From NCBI GenBank assembly GCA_019925095.2, contig CM034398.1:5657001-5721000 (forward strand): a DNA stretch of 64,000 nt, read 5' to 3'. The stretch's first letter is position 1. The number at the start of each line of letters is the position of its first letter. The stretch is from Dendrolimus kikuchii. Lineage: Eukaryota > Arthropoda > Insecta > Lepidoptera > Lasiocampidae. Positions 1 through 11,604 of this stretch are shown piece by piece. The notes under the pieces were generated by a model. The model did not search any database. It saw only the letters and a list, made by a program, of their open reading frames with translations, and was not told where the DNA came from. The translations under genes and the position numbers were made by a program.

Positions 1-38
1 CGTGGATATTGTTTTTGTCGGGGGGCTAAGCTGTAATA
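1..38 (+). repeat. 3' end of an LTR-like repeat, cut by window edge
   Basis: The first 38 bases match the last bases of the complete LTR-like copies at 15238-15773 and 51889-52359 (shared motif TTTTTGTCGG...AAGCTGTAA), followed by the same ATAT flank. Only the end is inside the window. The final GTAACA has decayed to GTAATA. Confidence 0.6.
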
Positions 39-724
39 ATATAATAGTTTTTATCATTTTTATATTGAATAAAATGAGTTGCGGTCAAAATACTGGAACA
101 ATTTCACGTTTAAGTGTAAGGAAAATAGAACATTTTGATTAAAATCAACCCTTTCCTTTTGTTTGCCGTTTGACATTGAATTTGATCCCTACAAGCTACA
201 CTATGATTTGTTGTAATAATACAGGTCTTATTTTTTTAAAAATCAGTAATTGATTTTTCGAAATTTTAATGATACCACTTTAGTATTCACCAAATCGGCC
301 TTAAAACTGCTTTGAGAGTATTTCGCTATTTCGTTTAGTTTAGAATTTGGCCCAGAAGGCTCACTTGAAAAATTCACCTGTATGCACGGAGCAAAGAGAC
401 ATTCATAACATTTTATTTTAAGAAACAAAGTAAACTTTTTATTAATTAATTATCTATATTTTATAGTACAAACAAAATGAAGTTCAAAGTCAATCAGAGT
501 AATAGTTTTATGAAATTACATAATATAAAATATACTTAAATTTAATTGTAGACAAATAGACAGACAGTCTATTTGATAGCAAGTGGTTACCTTGGCTCGT
601 GGACATTTGCAACACTAAGGGAGCTGGTACATTGCTTACCTCATTGATACTTTAGATACATGTTTACACCTTTTTGAAGGGGCCCATATCATAGCAAAAA
701 TTTCGAGATTTTCAGATCAATTAC
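39..724. other. Intron of the NFX1-like gene
   Basis: AT-rich DNA downstream of the last NFX1 exon in the window. I see no further zinc-finger exon here, so the next exon lies left of the window. Bases about 580-650 (containing GGACATTTGCAACACTAAG) are a fragment of the interspersed repeat seen more fully at 32617-32850. Confidence 0.5.
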
Positions 725-888
725 CTTGTGTCACAATCTCAGTGCAAGCATCGCAAGGGCCCTCGTGGCATTCTTTCTTGCACTTGTGCACCCCGCACTC
801 GAGAGTGCGGTTGCAGACCCGTCCGCAGACCTGCGGCAGTTTGCTGCTGCATAACACCGACCGGGTTTCCGCACCACAACCACATTGT
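725..888 (-). CDS. stc: NFX1-like coding exon 4 (NF-X1 finger)
   Basis: Reads CGCGAETRSVLCSS, then QVCGRVCNRTLECGVHKC and CHEGPCDAC, a typical NF-X1 zinc-finger repeat. Acceptor ACAG at 889-892, donor GTAATT at 724-719. It is the last exon inside the window and ends in phase 1. Confidence 0.92.
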
Positions 889-3800
889 CTGTATTAAATT
901 CAATAAAAACTTTACAATATACAAGTTAACATTATATCATTAATTAGATGATTTTAGTGAGGTGGTTATTCACAATGCATAATGTGATAATGATGTTGTT
1001 GATTGTTAATTTGCTTCCTTTCTGTTTATATTTTTAATATTTGTGTTATGTACATATAAAAAAAAATAGCTGTGTTTGTTCCTTCTTCACAACCTTGGAA
1101 ATGAATCAATTATATCAGGTCATTAAATTAAATGACGACGACAATGAATGACAAATCTTTGTGGTTATTTGATGGTTTCTTCCCTATTTGTTTTGTTGAT
1201 GTTACTAATATCAATTCATTATACATAAGAAAAACTATACCCTCGTTGGGACATCCTCCCTCGGTGATTGGTACTCTACCAATTTATTCATGATATTAAG
1301 ATTTTTTTTTATTTCGTGGCCACACAATAATATTATTGTAGGGGTACAAAATAAACACCCATGAAGATTTCTTAATGTTTGGATTAAATTGATAGGGTGC
1401 CAATAGGAGAGGGCGAGTATGAATAATAGGCATACACATATATTGTATATCCCCAAATTAATCAAGTTACGCTTGTGTTATGGGTAATATACGACGGAAT
1501 ACTCTGGGGCCGATCCTAGATACCCTGACCATAGTAAATAACAGTTTTTTTTCCCAAATTTACTGTCTCAGGAATCGAACCCGGAACTCTTGTGTTACAG
1601 CGAGCTAGGCTGGCAAAGGCTTAGCCCATCCCAACCACAGAGGCTGTCAGTTTACTCTAGTTAAAATTTATGGTAAGTAAATTAATTCTATTACCTAATG
1701 AGATTTGAATAATATGAAGTGAAAAGACTTTTACAAGACACAAAATGTGTAACTAAAGTATACATTTATAAAATAAAATGGTTATTCATGCTGGAACAGA
1801 AAAAGAATACACTTTTCTGCAGCCAGGTGGTCTATCATAAGAGGCGACAAAACAACCCACAGTCAGGTGGTAGGGTATTTGTCTGCCTGGATTGCTACCA
1901 CCCTTCGTCTAGAGTATGCCGCCATAACAACTTTGAGTTGTTCCGGCATTAGTGGCCAGGTTCCAGACCCTCTAGAGAGCGGCAGCACATTTGGTAGCAC
2001 CTTTGGTGTTACCAATGTCCATAGGCAACCGTCTTCCATCAGGTGGGTCGTCTGCCAGTTTGCTGAGCTCATATAATAAAAAAAGTTGGTTAAAGTTCTG
2101 CATCGAAAAGCGAGGTAGGAATAACTTGTGAATGTTTAAGTTAAATAAATATGAATTTGTGTGCAACTTACTTATTAACAGTGGCCTGACAAGGCGGGCA
2201 CGGCCCAGGGTGACAGAGCAGCATGCATGGATGGGGACACTGCCGGGGCCGTTTACACGACTTGCCGCAAGTGTGCGCGCCCGTCGAACCGCGCTGGTAC
2301 TCCGGCGAGCGGACTGCACCACACATGCATCTGTATTCAGTCGGGATGTCGGCGTTTGTGTTCTGACATGCTGGGCAACGCCAGTTGCTGTCTATAATGA
2401 TTAAGTTATTTTTAAACAAAAGAATTTATAATAATATTAATTTACATATCAACAGCTGACTAGCGTAGTACAGAGCAGGGGGGCTCCAAACTATTCAGCC
2501 TTATGGCGATACTGGTTACTCTTGCAAGTTCCAAGGGCCATAACTAGTTTTTTCATAAAGGAAAGAGGGACTTTTGGGACAAAGAAGTGTAATGAGTTAT
2601 GGCTTAAAAAAGCGTTATATTTTTTTGTACTATAAAATAGAAAATATCAGTCTTAAATTCTATCTAGAAGACGAGAAATCTTACAAATTAAGGTCGCAAA
2701 AAAAGTAAGTTCATAATTGATTTATGTAAATGAATTTCAATGATTAATAATATAGAAACACTTATACCACATGATTAATTCATTAAAAATAAATAAATCC
2801 CCTACAATTATCAACATAATAAAAGGAAATCTTAAAATCATTCTCATCTTTTTTAAATCTGGGCCCAAGAAAGTAAAAAAGTATATCCGTCTCCTTTCAT
2901 TAATATTTTTACAATGATAATGGGATTCCATGCAAAAAAAAAACAGTTTTCCTACAAAAATTACGAGTTATTTATGACCTAAAGTCATTTCACATTGTTA
3001 AACACTTGGATATTATTGTTAAAATGCGTAACTCAAAATAAAAATTGATGTAAGGAGTATTTCAGTTTTCACAATATTGATATGTGACAATGAAAAAATA
3101 TGCACATTAAAGAGTGCCTTAGGAGATTAAAATCCTTATCCTCTTACAATGATACATGTTTTAGCCATAAAGTCTCCAGAGTACCAAGTCTGCTATTTCA
3201 TCTAATTATTAAGTCTTGTTTAGATAATAAAACTACGTTTTAACAGTTTTAAGCGCGGTAATTCTATTTGATTTTGGTTTTACCGACGTTTCTTTAGATG
3301 TTCAATAATTGACTTCATAGTTATACTTTGTGCCAGGTTTCATAAAACATAAAGTACTTAACCTTGTTAACAAAATCATCCCTTATGAAGTTAACAATTG
3401 TAATAGCAGACTTGTAGCCCCAGGATTATGATGTTCTATATATTAATTAATATGTGAATTAAAAACTTTGTACCCCTTTTTACAAAAATTGCATGGATGG
3501 AGGAGTATGAAATTTCACACTAACTAACATATAGTTTAAATAGAGAAGAAGCGACAAATGCTATTATTTTTATAAAATTATGCATAAAAATCAATAAAAA
3601 AAATATTACACACATTACCATGTATTTGACACACACGCATATATAATCTTTTGTTTATTGTTGCCTTGGCGAAATCTGTGATTATAGAAGTATATATAGT
3701 CTTTGACAACAAATTATTACAGTCGAATTTCGACCATGGGCAACTACTAGTTTAATTAATTGTATAAAAAGGAAAATTATACTTACTAACAATACTGCTC

Positions 3801-5903
3801 ATGGCCCACTTCCTGATACACCTTAGATGAAGAACATGGTAACAATTGCTACAAGACCAGACAGGATCAATTTGTTTCACCCGTTCGCAGCACACCAAAC
3901 ATTCCAGAGTGCCCTTATCTAACTGCTCTGTCAGACGCTCACGCTGCGTCATTTCTTTATTTCCTGTAGTATGTATTAAAAAACTATTATATAAAAGCAT
4001 TAAATGTTAATTTAATTGTTCATCTTTTATTTTATCCAAAAGCCTTAAGATTAAAGAAAATAAAAATGAAAAAGTATATTAACACATTCAGTGCTGCACT
4101 AATTTATCTGTACTTTCCATTCCTACTGTACTGGGGGTAAAAGACCTTGTATTACAACTACCATTGTGATGACCAAGTAATGTCTTAAAAAATAAAATCT
4201 TTTTTTAGCTTATTATATAAAATAGTTTATGGATTTTTGTTTTGTGTTGCACACTACCAGGTACTGGCAGGTAGGTATTAAGGTAGGTTTACCACAGAAC
4301 TGTGGTTTAGTAGCACATCTTAGATATATCTTCATTTTTTTCTACATTCAACCAAATGAAAGTTATACTGTTTGGACCACGGAGAAGTCTATATTTTTCT
4401 TAGCCGCACAGAAAGTGAGACACATTGGGGTGACTTAGACCCCGTTTTGCAGTGAACATGTTAAGAAATAGTTTCAATCATGTATAACAGTTGTGATATC
4501 TAAAAAAATATAATATACTATGGAATCCTTAGTAATATTAAATCAGAAAGTGACATTATTTGTGCTTTCTTCACATCTTAGAAATAAACTAATATCATAA
4601 AACTTAGCATATATACAAAATAAATAATAGGTATGTGTAGACAATTTACTTCATAAGTTTATAATTATTGTATTGGTTTTAAATTACCTTGGTCAGCTTG
4701 TCTATTTCTATTTCTAGCTGGGCTGTGTGTACTCTCCGATTTCATCACTCTCTCACTTCTTTCATCTCTATTATTGAAATAACTACTCGCATACTGCTCA
4801 TCCTCCATATTGTTTCTCTCTAAAGCACGAAGCCTTTGACTTCCACCCCAATTTCGATTTCTTCCAGAGCTTTCTCTGGGCTCCCCCCTGCCACTCCGCA
4901 CATCTTGGCTATCTTTGACAATTGAACTATTATAGAACATACGTTCAGTATCCTTATTTTTAACTTTAGAATTTCCTTTTTGGCCCCTTTTGTCGTTTCG
5001 GTTGTCAAAACGATTGCTCTCATAGTTGCGTGTTGAATTTGAACTACTAGCCTCATCATTTTGTCCATAGGTATACTCATTAGGATCATAATGCCTCTTG
5101 GTTTCATACTGATGACTATCTCTATCACGACTACTTAATTCATTCCAATGACTTATATCTCTGCGTGTACTATCTTGGTTTCTGTAACTATCTTGTGAAC
5201 GGTTCTCCTTATTTTGCTTAGTATTTTGTGGTCTTTCCCTCCAATTTGTATCAGATGAGCTACCTTGGTTGGTTCTTGTTTCAGGAACATTATCTCTAGA
5301 CTTCATATTAGTATTACTATGACTACTTCTATATTGGTTTATGTTTTCATTCCTAATTTGATTGCTACTGAGTTCTTTGGTGTTACTCACTATTGAAGTT
5401 TCTGGAATGTTCTGACTATTAGTAGCAGGGTGACTACTTATTGATGGTTGGGCCATATAACTTTTTGGCACAAACTCAGTAGCTGTTGGATGGAGATTTG
5501 ACTTTAATATCATATCATTTGTATAAACATTTGAATCAACTGCAGAGTATTGATTCTGAGCATTAACTTGGTACATATCAACAGCATTAGAAGTATTGGG
5601 TTGGTTTGTTGGATATTTAAATGAATCTACTTGTGCATTTTGTGGAGTTGAATGTACATTTTGATATCTATATTGCCCAGAGGAATAGTTTTCATATTGT
5701 GCATTATTGTAAGTGCTAGTATTAGGAACCGATCCTGAGGGTTGTATTTGACTAAGAAACTCATTAAAACCTACATATTGGTTGGTCTGTTCGGGCCTAT
5801 TAGAGTAATATTGTTGGTTAGAATACTGCCCATTCAAATCATTGTTCCACGCGCTGGCACCCTGATATTGGTTGTAAGAATATGAGTTGTTCCACTGAGA
5901 CAT
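725..5903 (-). CDS. stc: NFX1/shuttle craft-type zinc-finger protein, 5' part of gene
   Basis: Four coding exons: 4688-5903, 3787-3963, 2172-2391 and 725-888. All have GT-AG ends and the phases join without a break (405 codons plus one base, and so on). Order of parts: a long Asn/Gln/Ser/Tyr-rich disordered N-terminus; a PAM2-like motif SNLHPTATEFVP at residues about 135-146 (binds the MLLE domain of poly(A)-binding protein in this family); a RING/PHD-like cysteine cluster from residue 427 that ends in WRCPACQ; then NF-X1 zinc fingers such as HTCGKSCKRPRQCPHPC and CGRVCNRTLECGVHKC. The family is nuclear, binds DNA or RNA, and has likely E3 ligase activity; Drosophila shuttle craft acts in neural development. 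The gene is incomplete here: the remaining fingers and R3H domain must lie left of position 1. The start is chosen at 5903 because it opens the long exon in frame. Confidence 0.93.
1563..1650 (-). repeat. tRNA-derived SINE head fragment
   Basis: On the minus strand it carries a B-box-like GGGTTCGATTCC and an upstream tRNA-like region. There is no foldable full tRNA, so I call it a SINE head rather than a tRNA gene. Confidence 0.45.
1820..2075 (-). repeat. Interspersed repeat, same family as 32617-32850
   Basis: Shares long blocks, in inverted orientation, with 32617-32850: the piece with GGTAGGG..TTTG..CTGGATTGCTACCACC, the piece around CCGGCATTAGTGGCCAGGTTCC, and the piece with GGTGTTACCAATGTCCATAGGCAACC. 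It has no long open frame of its own, so it is probably a non-autonomous element or a LINE fragment. Confidence 0.55.
2172..2391 (-). CDS. stc: NFX1-like coding exon 3 (end of RING, first NF-X1 fingers)
   Basis: Begins with the last RING ligands (NWRCPACQ), then a linker YRCMCGAVRSPEY, then the first NF-X1 finger HTCGKSCKRPRQCPHPC and CHPGPCPPC. Donor GTAAGT at 2171-2166. Residue triplet AA|A joins to the next exon to give KQCGCG. Confidence 0.93.
3226..3310 (+). repeat. Single end of a TIR MITE (family of 48295-48622)
   Basis: Matches about 60-80 bp of the terminal inverted repeat of the element at 48295-48622 (TAATAAAACTACGTTTTAAC ... GCGCGGTAATT ... GATTTTGGTT). The other end is not nearby. 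Confidence 0.6.
3787..3963 (-). CDS. stc: NFX1-like coding exon 2 (RING-type cluster)
   Basis: Codes for LECLVCCERVKQIDPVWSCS followed by CYHVLHLRCIRKWA, the C-x2-C ... C-x2-C ... H-x2-H-x2-C pattern of the NFX1 RING/PHD-like finger. Acceptor TACAG at 3964-3968, donor GTAAGT at 3786-3781. The phases match both neighbours. Confidence 0.93.
4688..5903 (-). CDS. stc: NFX1-like coding exon 1
   Basis: Codes for 405 residues plus one base. It starts MSQWNNSYSYNQYQGAS and is low complexity, rich in N, Q, S, Y and later R/D/E, with the PAM2-like motif near residues 135-146. It ends ..ADQG with donor GTAATT. The reverse complement has other short open frames in this exon, which are shadows. Confidence 0.93.
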
Positions 5904-6200
5904 TTTGATGGGAGGTAAATTGAAAATATTGTGAAATAATTACAATTATTGGGTTATTGCCTGATAACTTTCCAACTGAAAGAAGTATATACTGTTTTTT
6001 AGATTTTAGGTTAAGATGACCACAGGCCGAAGCCTGAGGCCTCGGTCTTTCGCGTTATCAAGCCTGAAATAATAAGAACTTACTTCATCATCAGATTCTA
6101 AACTACCAACATGTGTCACTTTCTAAAGCAAATTGAAATAAGGTACGACTTACCAGTGGCTTGTTTTGTGCGGCCTTTCGTTTTTTATATAAATTAGTAA
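5904..6200 (-). promoter_or_regulatory. Probable 5'UTR and promoter region of the NFX1-like gene
   Basis: Upstream of the start codon the minus strand has a good acceptor (CTTCTTTCAG, intron end at 5976) and a good donor (CCACTG|GTAAGT, exon end at 6154). A spliced 5'UTR is therefore likely, and a TATATAAA lies close upstream at about 6185-6195. An alternative acceptor (TTATTTCAG) ends at 6064. Which is used cannot be decided from sequence. Confidence 0.35.
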
Positions 6201-6955
6201 AATGAAATAAAAATAACTAAATATAATTTACTAAAATATTAAAAATGCAATGACTTTTGATGATAAGACGAGGATGATTCGGAATCAGAAAGAGGGGTGA
6301 AGAGCGAGGAGTACCGTGTAAGCGGATGTCAACGTTGATAAATTATTGACATTGATTTTTTGTCAAACATTTGGTGACATTGTAAATATAATTTCCAACG
6401 GATAGAGAAATAAAATAAAATAAACTACAAGTAGCAAATCGCATATAATAATAATGTACAACTTTATTTTTTGTTTTGATAATGTTTCAATATCACGGTA
6501 GATATTCTCTTTAATCGAACTGGCATAAAATGATCATGGTGCCAGTTCTCATTTTTAATCTTATTTTTAGTATGTATAAAATTCGTCTATGGTATTAGTT
6601 TTTGGCGGGAACTTGAAGGATTGAGGTTTTGTTCTGTAGTTATCTGATTTATTTATTTTAAAAATCAACTGGCACGTGCGTGGCAATCACTGAAGTATGA
6701 AACCTAGGTCCATGGTGGCAATCCATGAAACACGTAGGGTTCCGTAGAGGTGAGAAGAGTGTTTTGGTTTTGTTATTTGAGTACGGGACCAGAAAATATT
6801 TAATTACAAATACTCCATAACTCATAAGCTAATGGCAGCAACCACTATTATTTTTAATGCTTCTCAAGAAACAAGTCCTATGGCAAAATGAAACTGATTA
6901 GACAAATCGACGTAGCTATGTCGTTTTTATCAACTGAGTGTGTGAGAGAGATATA
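6200..6955. other. Intergenic, no gene seen
   Basis: AT-rich sequence between the NFX1-like gene and the repeat-filled stretch. I see no convincing exon, RNA gene or repeat with clear ends. Confidence 0.4.
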
Positions 6956-7080
6956 ACACTTTATTGCACATCAAAATATACAATTACAAAAATAGACCAT
7001 ATTTACAATATTTTCTAGGAATACAATAGGCGGCCTTATCGCTCAAAGCGATCTCTTCCAGGCAACCTAAAGAAATGAAA
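6956..7080 (-). repeat. LINE 3' tail (jockey/CR1-like family)
   Basis: The reverse complement ends CTGGAAGAGATCGCTTTGAG CGATAAGGCCGCC followed by AATAAAGTG-type sequence, the same 3' end as the coding LINE at 59868-60630. Only the tail is present, so it is a strongly 5'-truncated insertion. Confidence 0.7.
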
Positions 7081-7542
7081 GAAATTTGAATCAGGCGATA
7101 TAGGTGTATTGATGTAAATGTTACATTATATTATTAATTATTCTTTTTAAGTACTACTTCCTAATCGGAATATTTCTAAAATTATTTTATCTTTCTCACA
7201 TTTCGTTGCACGACTATTGTGTCCCGTCTGCGAGACTTCTTACGTGAGATCATAGATGATACACTATAAATAAGACGTGAGACAGAGTTTAATTTCTTAG
7301 TGCTATCATACCGCTTACCTACAACCTTAGATCATATACTTAGACGTCTTTTCGTAAAATTTCATCTTTGTAGACAACGGGCAGGCGAATGGAGTGACAT
7401 TATAATTTCATAAGGGGTCCGTTTACATCAAAATGGCTACGGATCCCTTAAAAATGTATATATCTGCTTAAAAATAAAGTCCATCAACGTCCCATTGTTG
7501 GATTCGACGATTCGTGTTTCCCCAATAGATTAAAAAAATCTA

Positions 7543-7630
7543 ATGCCTCGTTTACATTATGCCTACTTTTACGGCAGCAAGCAGGAAAGTAGCAAAGGGA
7601 GTGGGCAGCACGAGTATTTAAGTGCGACTT
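7543..7630 (+). repeat. Single end of a MITE (family of 27817-28011)
   Basis: TAATGCCTCGTTTACATTAT then GCC...ACGGCAGCAAGCAGGAAAGT matches the left end of the palindromic MITE at 27817-28011. Confidence 0.6.
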
Positions 7631-8169
7631 CTTGTATTAATTGATAATAGCGCTGCCCATCATTTCTTTAATTAAATATATTTTTTATTGATTTCTTTTT
7701 TTACATTTCTCTCGCCAATTGCTGTGGAAATGGGTATAATATAAATCAAAGTATAGCAACGAACACCTTTTATTGCCGTGGTAGTGTCAGGCCACTTTCT
7801 GTTTTGTCAAGCAGCCGTGCGATACTCTCGGTATCGAGACAATCAGGAAACGCTTATAGAAACATTGGTGCTAAGTACCAAATTTTTTGGTACCGTGTAT
7901 TCCGAGCATACTTCAGCATACCAGTATCCACCGCTGGTGCAGATGCAGATAAAACAGAAAGCGGCCTAAGGCTGACATCGCACAATTATATGCGATATTA
8001 CCTATTTCGATATCTTTACAAGGTCCTTATAAAAATATGAACATAAAGCTAAAGTAGCACGCCTCGGCAGTGGCTGACATAGAATGAAATTAAATACGCG
8101 TGACAAATTTTAATATTTATGTAAGTCTACGTATAATATTAAATATACAAATATTCTGTGCGTTTAGTG

Positions 8170-8340
8170 AGCCGTGGTAGCATAATGGCTAGCGCACGCG
8201 TCACAAACTTAAAAGGGCGCGGGTTCGAATCCAAGCCGGAACGCATGCACTACTTGGGCAGTTTTCTGATCTATTGTGCATATTGTTACGATTACTTACC
8301 ACGCGCTAACTACGGTGAGGGAAAATATTGTTTACTAAAT
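8170..8340 (+). repeat. tRNA-headed SINE, copy 1
   Basis: Begins with a tRNA-like head, CCGTGGTAGCATAATGGCTA (A-box) and GGGTTCGAATCC (B-box), followed by a non-tRNA body ACGCATGCACTACTTGGGCA. These are internal RNA polymerase III promoter boxes. The head does not fold as a clean tRNA cloverleaf. Confidence 0.7.
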
Positions 8341-8380
8341 AATTATGTAATAATTAAACCGAATGTAATGTAGTAATTAG

Positions 8381-8680
8381 ACGTGGTAGCATAATGGCTA
8401 GCGCACGCGTCACAAACTTACACGATCAATTTGATCATGGACGTGGCCTTCCACGACTTCTGAACGCATGCACTACTTGGGCAGTTTTCTGATCTATTGT
8501 GCATATTATTACGATTACTTACCACGCGCTAACTACGGTGAGGGAAAATATCGTGATGACCAAAGCGAAGGTGATGAGATTTAATTTCTCCTATCATGTT
8601 AGGCTCCGACACGAGATAACCGATATGTAAAACCTGCCAAGCCGCTTTGGATAAGCGTGGTGGGTATACTGTCCGTTCTT
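8381..8680 (+). repeat. tRNA-headed SINE, copy 2, head patched with LINE sequence
   Basis: The first 40 bases and the body are almost identical to the copy 200 bp upstream. The B-box segment, however, is replaced by about 40 bases, CACGATCAATTTGATCATGG then CGTGGCCTTCCACGACTTCT, which match the LINE fragment at 36973-37020. The body continues further than copy 1 to GCCAAGCCGCTTTGGATAAG. Confidence 0.7.
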
Positions 8681-8688
8681 TTCCCCAA

Positions 8689-8880
8689 TTTCGCTACCCC
8701 CCTATATAGTAGTGGGATGTTCCTGCCCGCTTCATGTGAAGATACCCAATTTCGAGTCCAACCTTTTTTGCGGCTTCCTTCAGAATCCTAGTTGCTTCTG
8801 CAACTTGTTCACGCCTTTCCCCTAACAACGCTAAGTCATCTGCGTATCCTATCACCTTATGCCTTCCATTCAGTTATAGG
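8689..8880 (-). pseudogene. LINE reverse transcriptase fragment (YADD box)
   Basis: On the minus strand this reads GYADDLALLGERREQVAEAT then RILKEAAKKVGLEIGY. YADD is the catalytic box of reverse transcriptase, followed by the usual helix and the KxGLxI motif. Only about 55 codons remain, so it is a dead fragment of a non-LTR element. Confidence 0.75.
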
Positions 8881-10142
8881 TACTCCTTTTATGTGCAACT
8901 TTTTATATATGTTTTTTAATTGATTTGAAGTTAATATTTATATTATGATTCGTCAAAAGTCGTCTGAGTATATGCTATAGCATTGAATTGAAAAGCATAC
9001 GTGACAGGGTATCGCCTTTTTGGGTCTAGTAATTACCGAGAATTCGTCGGAGAGTTCATTTCCCACTCTCACTCGCATTGTGCTCACACTATATAGTGGT
9101 GACTATAATCATATCCACGAGTTATTTAGGGATCAGAAAATCTTTCAAGATAGTATATAGAGCGTCTCTATCTATACTATCGTGCAAAATACGAACATAT
9201 AATTAATATGATGATCGCTCCATTGCTAATATCGGGAAGCAGAAACCGATAAACATACAAAACAAAGGCTAAAGTTTACCACTCATGTATTTATTTGAAT
9301 TTTGCTTAGTAATTGCAAACTTTATAAGGATAACTCAACCCTATAACAATAACGAATGACTTTCGTGATTATAACAAATTATCACGGCCCTACATGGAAA
9401 GCGAAGAAATGAGTTCCATGTTGGATACGGCGATTTTATATTACTTATATTTGAATTGTCAAGCTATTGAAATTTTCAAATAAAAAATACCCTATACGAA
9501 GGTTAGGCTGGTAAAATGGAACTCTTATAATCATACTCCAATATCTATTTGTCACAGATAATTATCTCAGGAACTAATTAGGCTACTTGTAAGAGATATG
9601 AAATGTAGCACACATATGTATGTACATTTGGTGTCCCTACAGTTTTAAAGCACAATCAGTGGCAAAAGAAAAAGCGTATCTGAAAGAGAAGCGACAGACT
9701 AGCGACCTTGCGTTTTTGTTCAAGGCTTTAAAGCCAAACATTGGAGAAGTGGTTATATATTGTATGGTTCCCGCTCTGCTGTTGTAGTTGGGTTGTTTCA
9801 AGGTAAACACACAAGTTTGATGAATATATAGTTTAATGAGTTTAAAGATGTTAGCGCACGTCGGAGTGCGTTTGGGAATTGATGCAATACAGTATGAAAT
9901 AGTGTAGAAAGACAAGTTCTGAGACGCGGGATTTGTGCTGTTGTAAACCGTACATACATGTTCATAGTCAATTTGTAAATAAGATCGTATAGGTAGGTAG
10001 GTATATATATTATATGTATATGAATTGAGATTTCAACTTTCGAACCAAACCAACACACAATATCTGGCCACCTTTTTAGGATCATTAACTTAATGTTATA
10101 ATTGTTTATTTAAAAGAAAGAACGGGAAATAAATAAAGAACG
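8881..10142. other. Intergenic, no gene seen
   Basis: AT-rich with a few short open frames that show no domain, splice logic or repeat structure I can recognise. Confidence 0.4.
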
Positions 10143-10159
10143 AAATCTTTTTTTCGGAA

Positions 10160-10930
10160 TAAATCTTCTTCTTCTTCTTCAGCCACTCTCAGTCCACTGC
10201 TGAACGTAGGCCTCCCCAAGTACGCGCCACATATCCCGGTCTCCCGTCTTCCTCATCCAGCCCCTGCCGGCGATCTTGCGCAGGTCGTCAGACCACCGGG
10301 CTGGAGGGCGTCCTACGCTACGTTTGCCGAGACGTGGTCTCCACTCCAGGACTCGTTTGCTCCATCGGCCGTCGGTCCTGCGACAGACGTGACCGGCCCA
10401 CTGCCACTTCAACTTGCTAATTTTGCGAGCTATGTCAGTTACCTTCGTTCTCTTACGGATGTCCTCATTTCTGATTTTATCCATAAGAGAAACACCTAAC
10501 ATAGCTCGCTCCATAGCCCGTTGAGCGACTTTGAATTTGTAGACCAGTCCCGCTGTCAGTGTCCATGTCTCGGCACCATATGTCATGATGGGTAGGACGC
10601 ACTGCTCGAAGACTTTCGTCTTCAAGCATTGCGGAATGGTCGACGAGAAGACATATCGAAGATTACCGAATGCTGCCCAACCTAACTGGATCCTCCTATT
10701 GGCTTCCCTCTCGAGGCCGTGTTTGCCTACCTGGATCTTTTGTCCAAGGTATACATATTCCTGCACAACCTCAAGAGGGGAACCATCGACGTTTACCGGT
10801 CTCGGCATGACATATTCGTTGAACATGACTTTCGTCTTGTCCAAATTCATGCCGAGACCGACCCGTCGGGAGGATTCATTCAGGCTGTTCAGCATGTCGG
10901 TAAGTCCCTCCAACGTCCCGGAATAAATAC
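10160..10930 (-). mobile_element. RTE-type LINE, 3' fragment with reverse transcriptase C-terminus
   Basis: An open frame of 282 codons (11027-10179) whose last about 250 residues are the C-terminal part of an RTE-clade polyprotein. Diagnostic pieces are LDKTKVMFNEYV, VYLGQKIQV, EREANRRIQLGWAAFGNL, LPIMTYGAETWTL and LKWQWAGHVCRRTDGRWSKR, ending in QQWTESG. The stop is followed by a (GAA)n tail ending near 10162, as is usual for RTE elements. The polymerase active-site region and endonuclease are missing, so the copy is 5'-truncated and not mobile by itself. The first about 35 residues of the frame come from another repeat. Confidence 0.88.
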
Positions 10931-11250
10931 TCTTTTTTAAAAAGGTTTTTAAATACAAGCTTTTGAGATCCTGGATATCATCTAGCCGCAAAGTGCTAGC
11001 CAAGACAAGTAAACCGAGCCCAAACACGACGGGTCTATCTTGTTTAGTAGTTTAGTACCTATGGCCGCCTTCCGACTCCATCATCAAATCGGCTAGATGC
11101 TACTATATTATTGCATTGTCACGCGATATACATATGCGTGCAAAATTTCAGCTCAATCGAAAACCGGGAAGTTGGTCAAATTTAACTTGCAAGATTCCAC
11201 CCGAACTTAGATACATACACACATCCATTGCAAGTTAAATAAAAGCTTGT
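10931..11250. repeat. Interspersed repeat fragment next to the RTE LINE
   Basis: Contains phrases found in dispersed lepidopteran repeats (AAATTTCAGCTCAATCGAAA, ACTTGCAAGATTCCACCCGA). No open frame, and the ends are not clear. Confidence 0.35.
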
Positions 11251-11544
11251 AAAAATACAAAGGCTACTCGTAGATACCAAAGAGGAAAATAATATAGGTC
11301 CTAACTTTTATTTGCCTCATCTATTATCTTCTATCTCATAGATCCTTCAAAATCCGTCACGTACGTGGTACCACGCAGTACTATTGTAGTATGTATGCCC
11401 TATGACTAGATTTATTTCATATGCATCAATAGTGACCTTGGCATATTTTTTTTTCTATTATATGCCGGACGTATTAATGGGCGGTTGAAGTCAACGGAAG
11501 AGGAGTTGCGAGGTGGTTGTGGTTAGGTGTCGGCTGGGCTGGTT

Positions 11545-11604
11545 ATGGGCTGTATGGCGAGTACTAGCTCCAAAACTATAAATGTACCACCCACGGGATC
11601 TGAT
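11545..11604 (+). CDS. Coiled-coil gene exon 1
   Basis: Codes for the 20 residues MGCMASTSSKTINVPPTGSD; donor GTGAGT. In-frame TAG upstream fixes the start. Confidence 0.75.

Larger units (their letters stand above)
889..2171. other. NFX1-like intron 3 with repeats
   Basis: No missing exon, since flanking phases fit. It holds a SINE fragment near 1563-1650 and an interspersed repeat at 1820-2075. Confidence 0.5.

Noticed and set aside
8170..8245. Possible tRNA gene (A-box and B-box present)
   Set aside because: No complete cloverleaf, and the same body recurs in other copies, so it is a SINE head.
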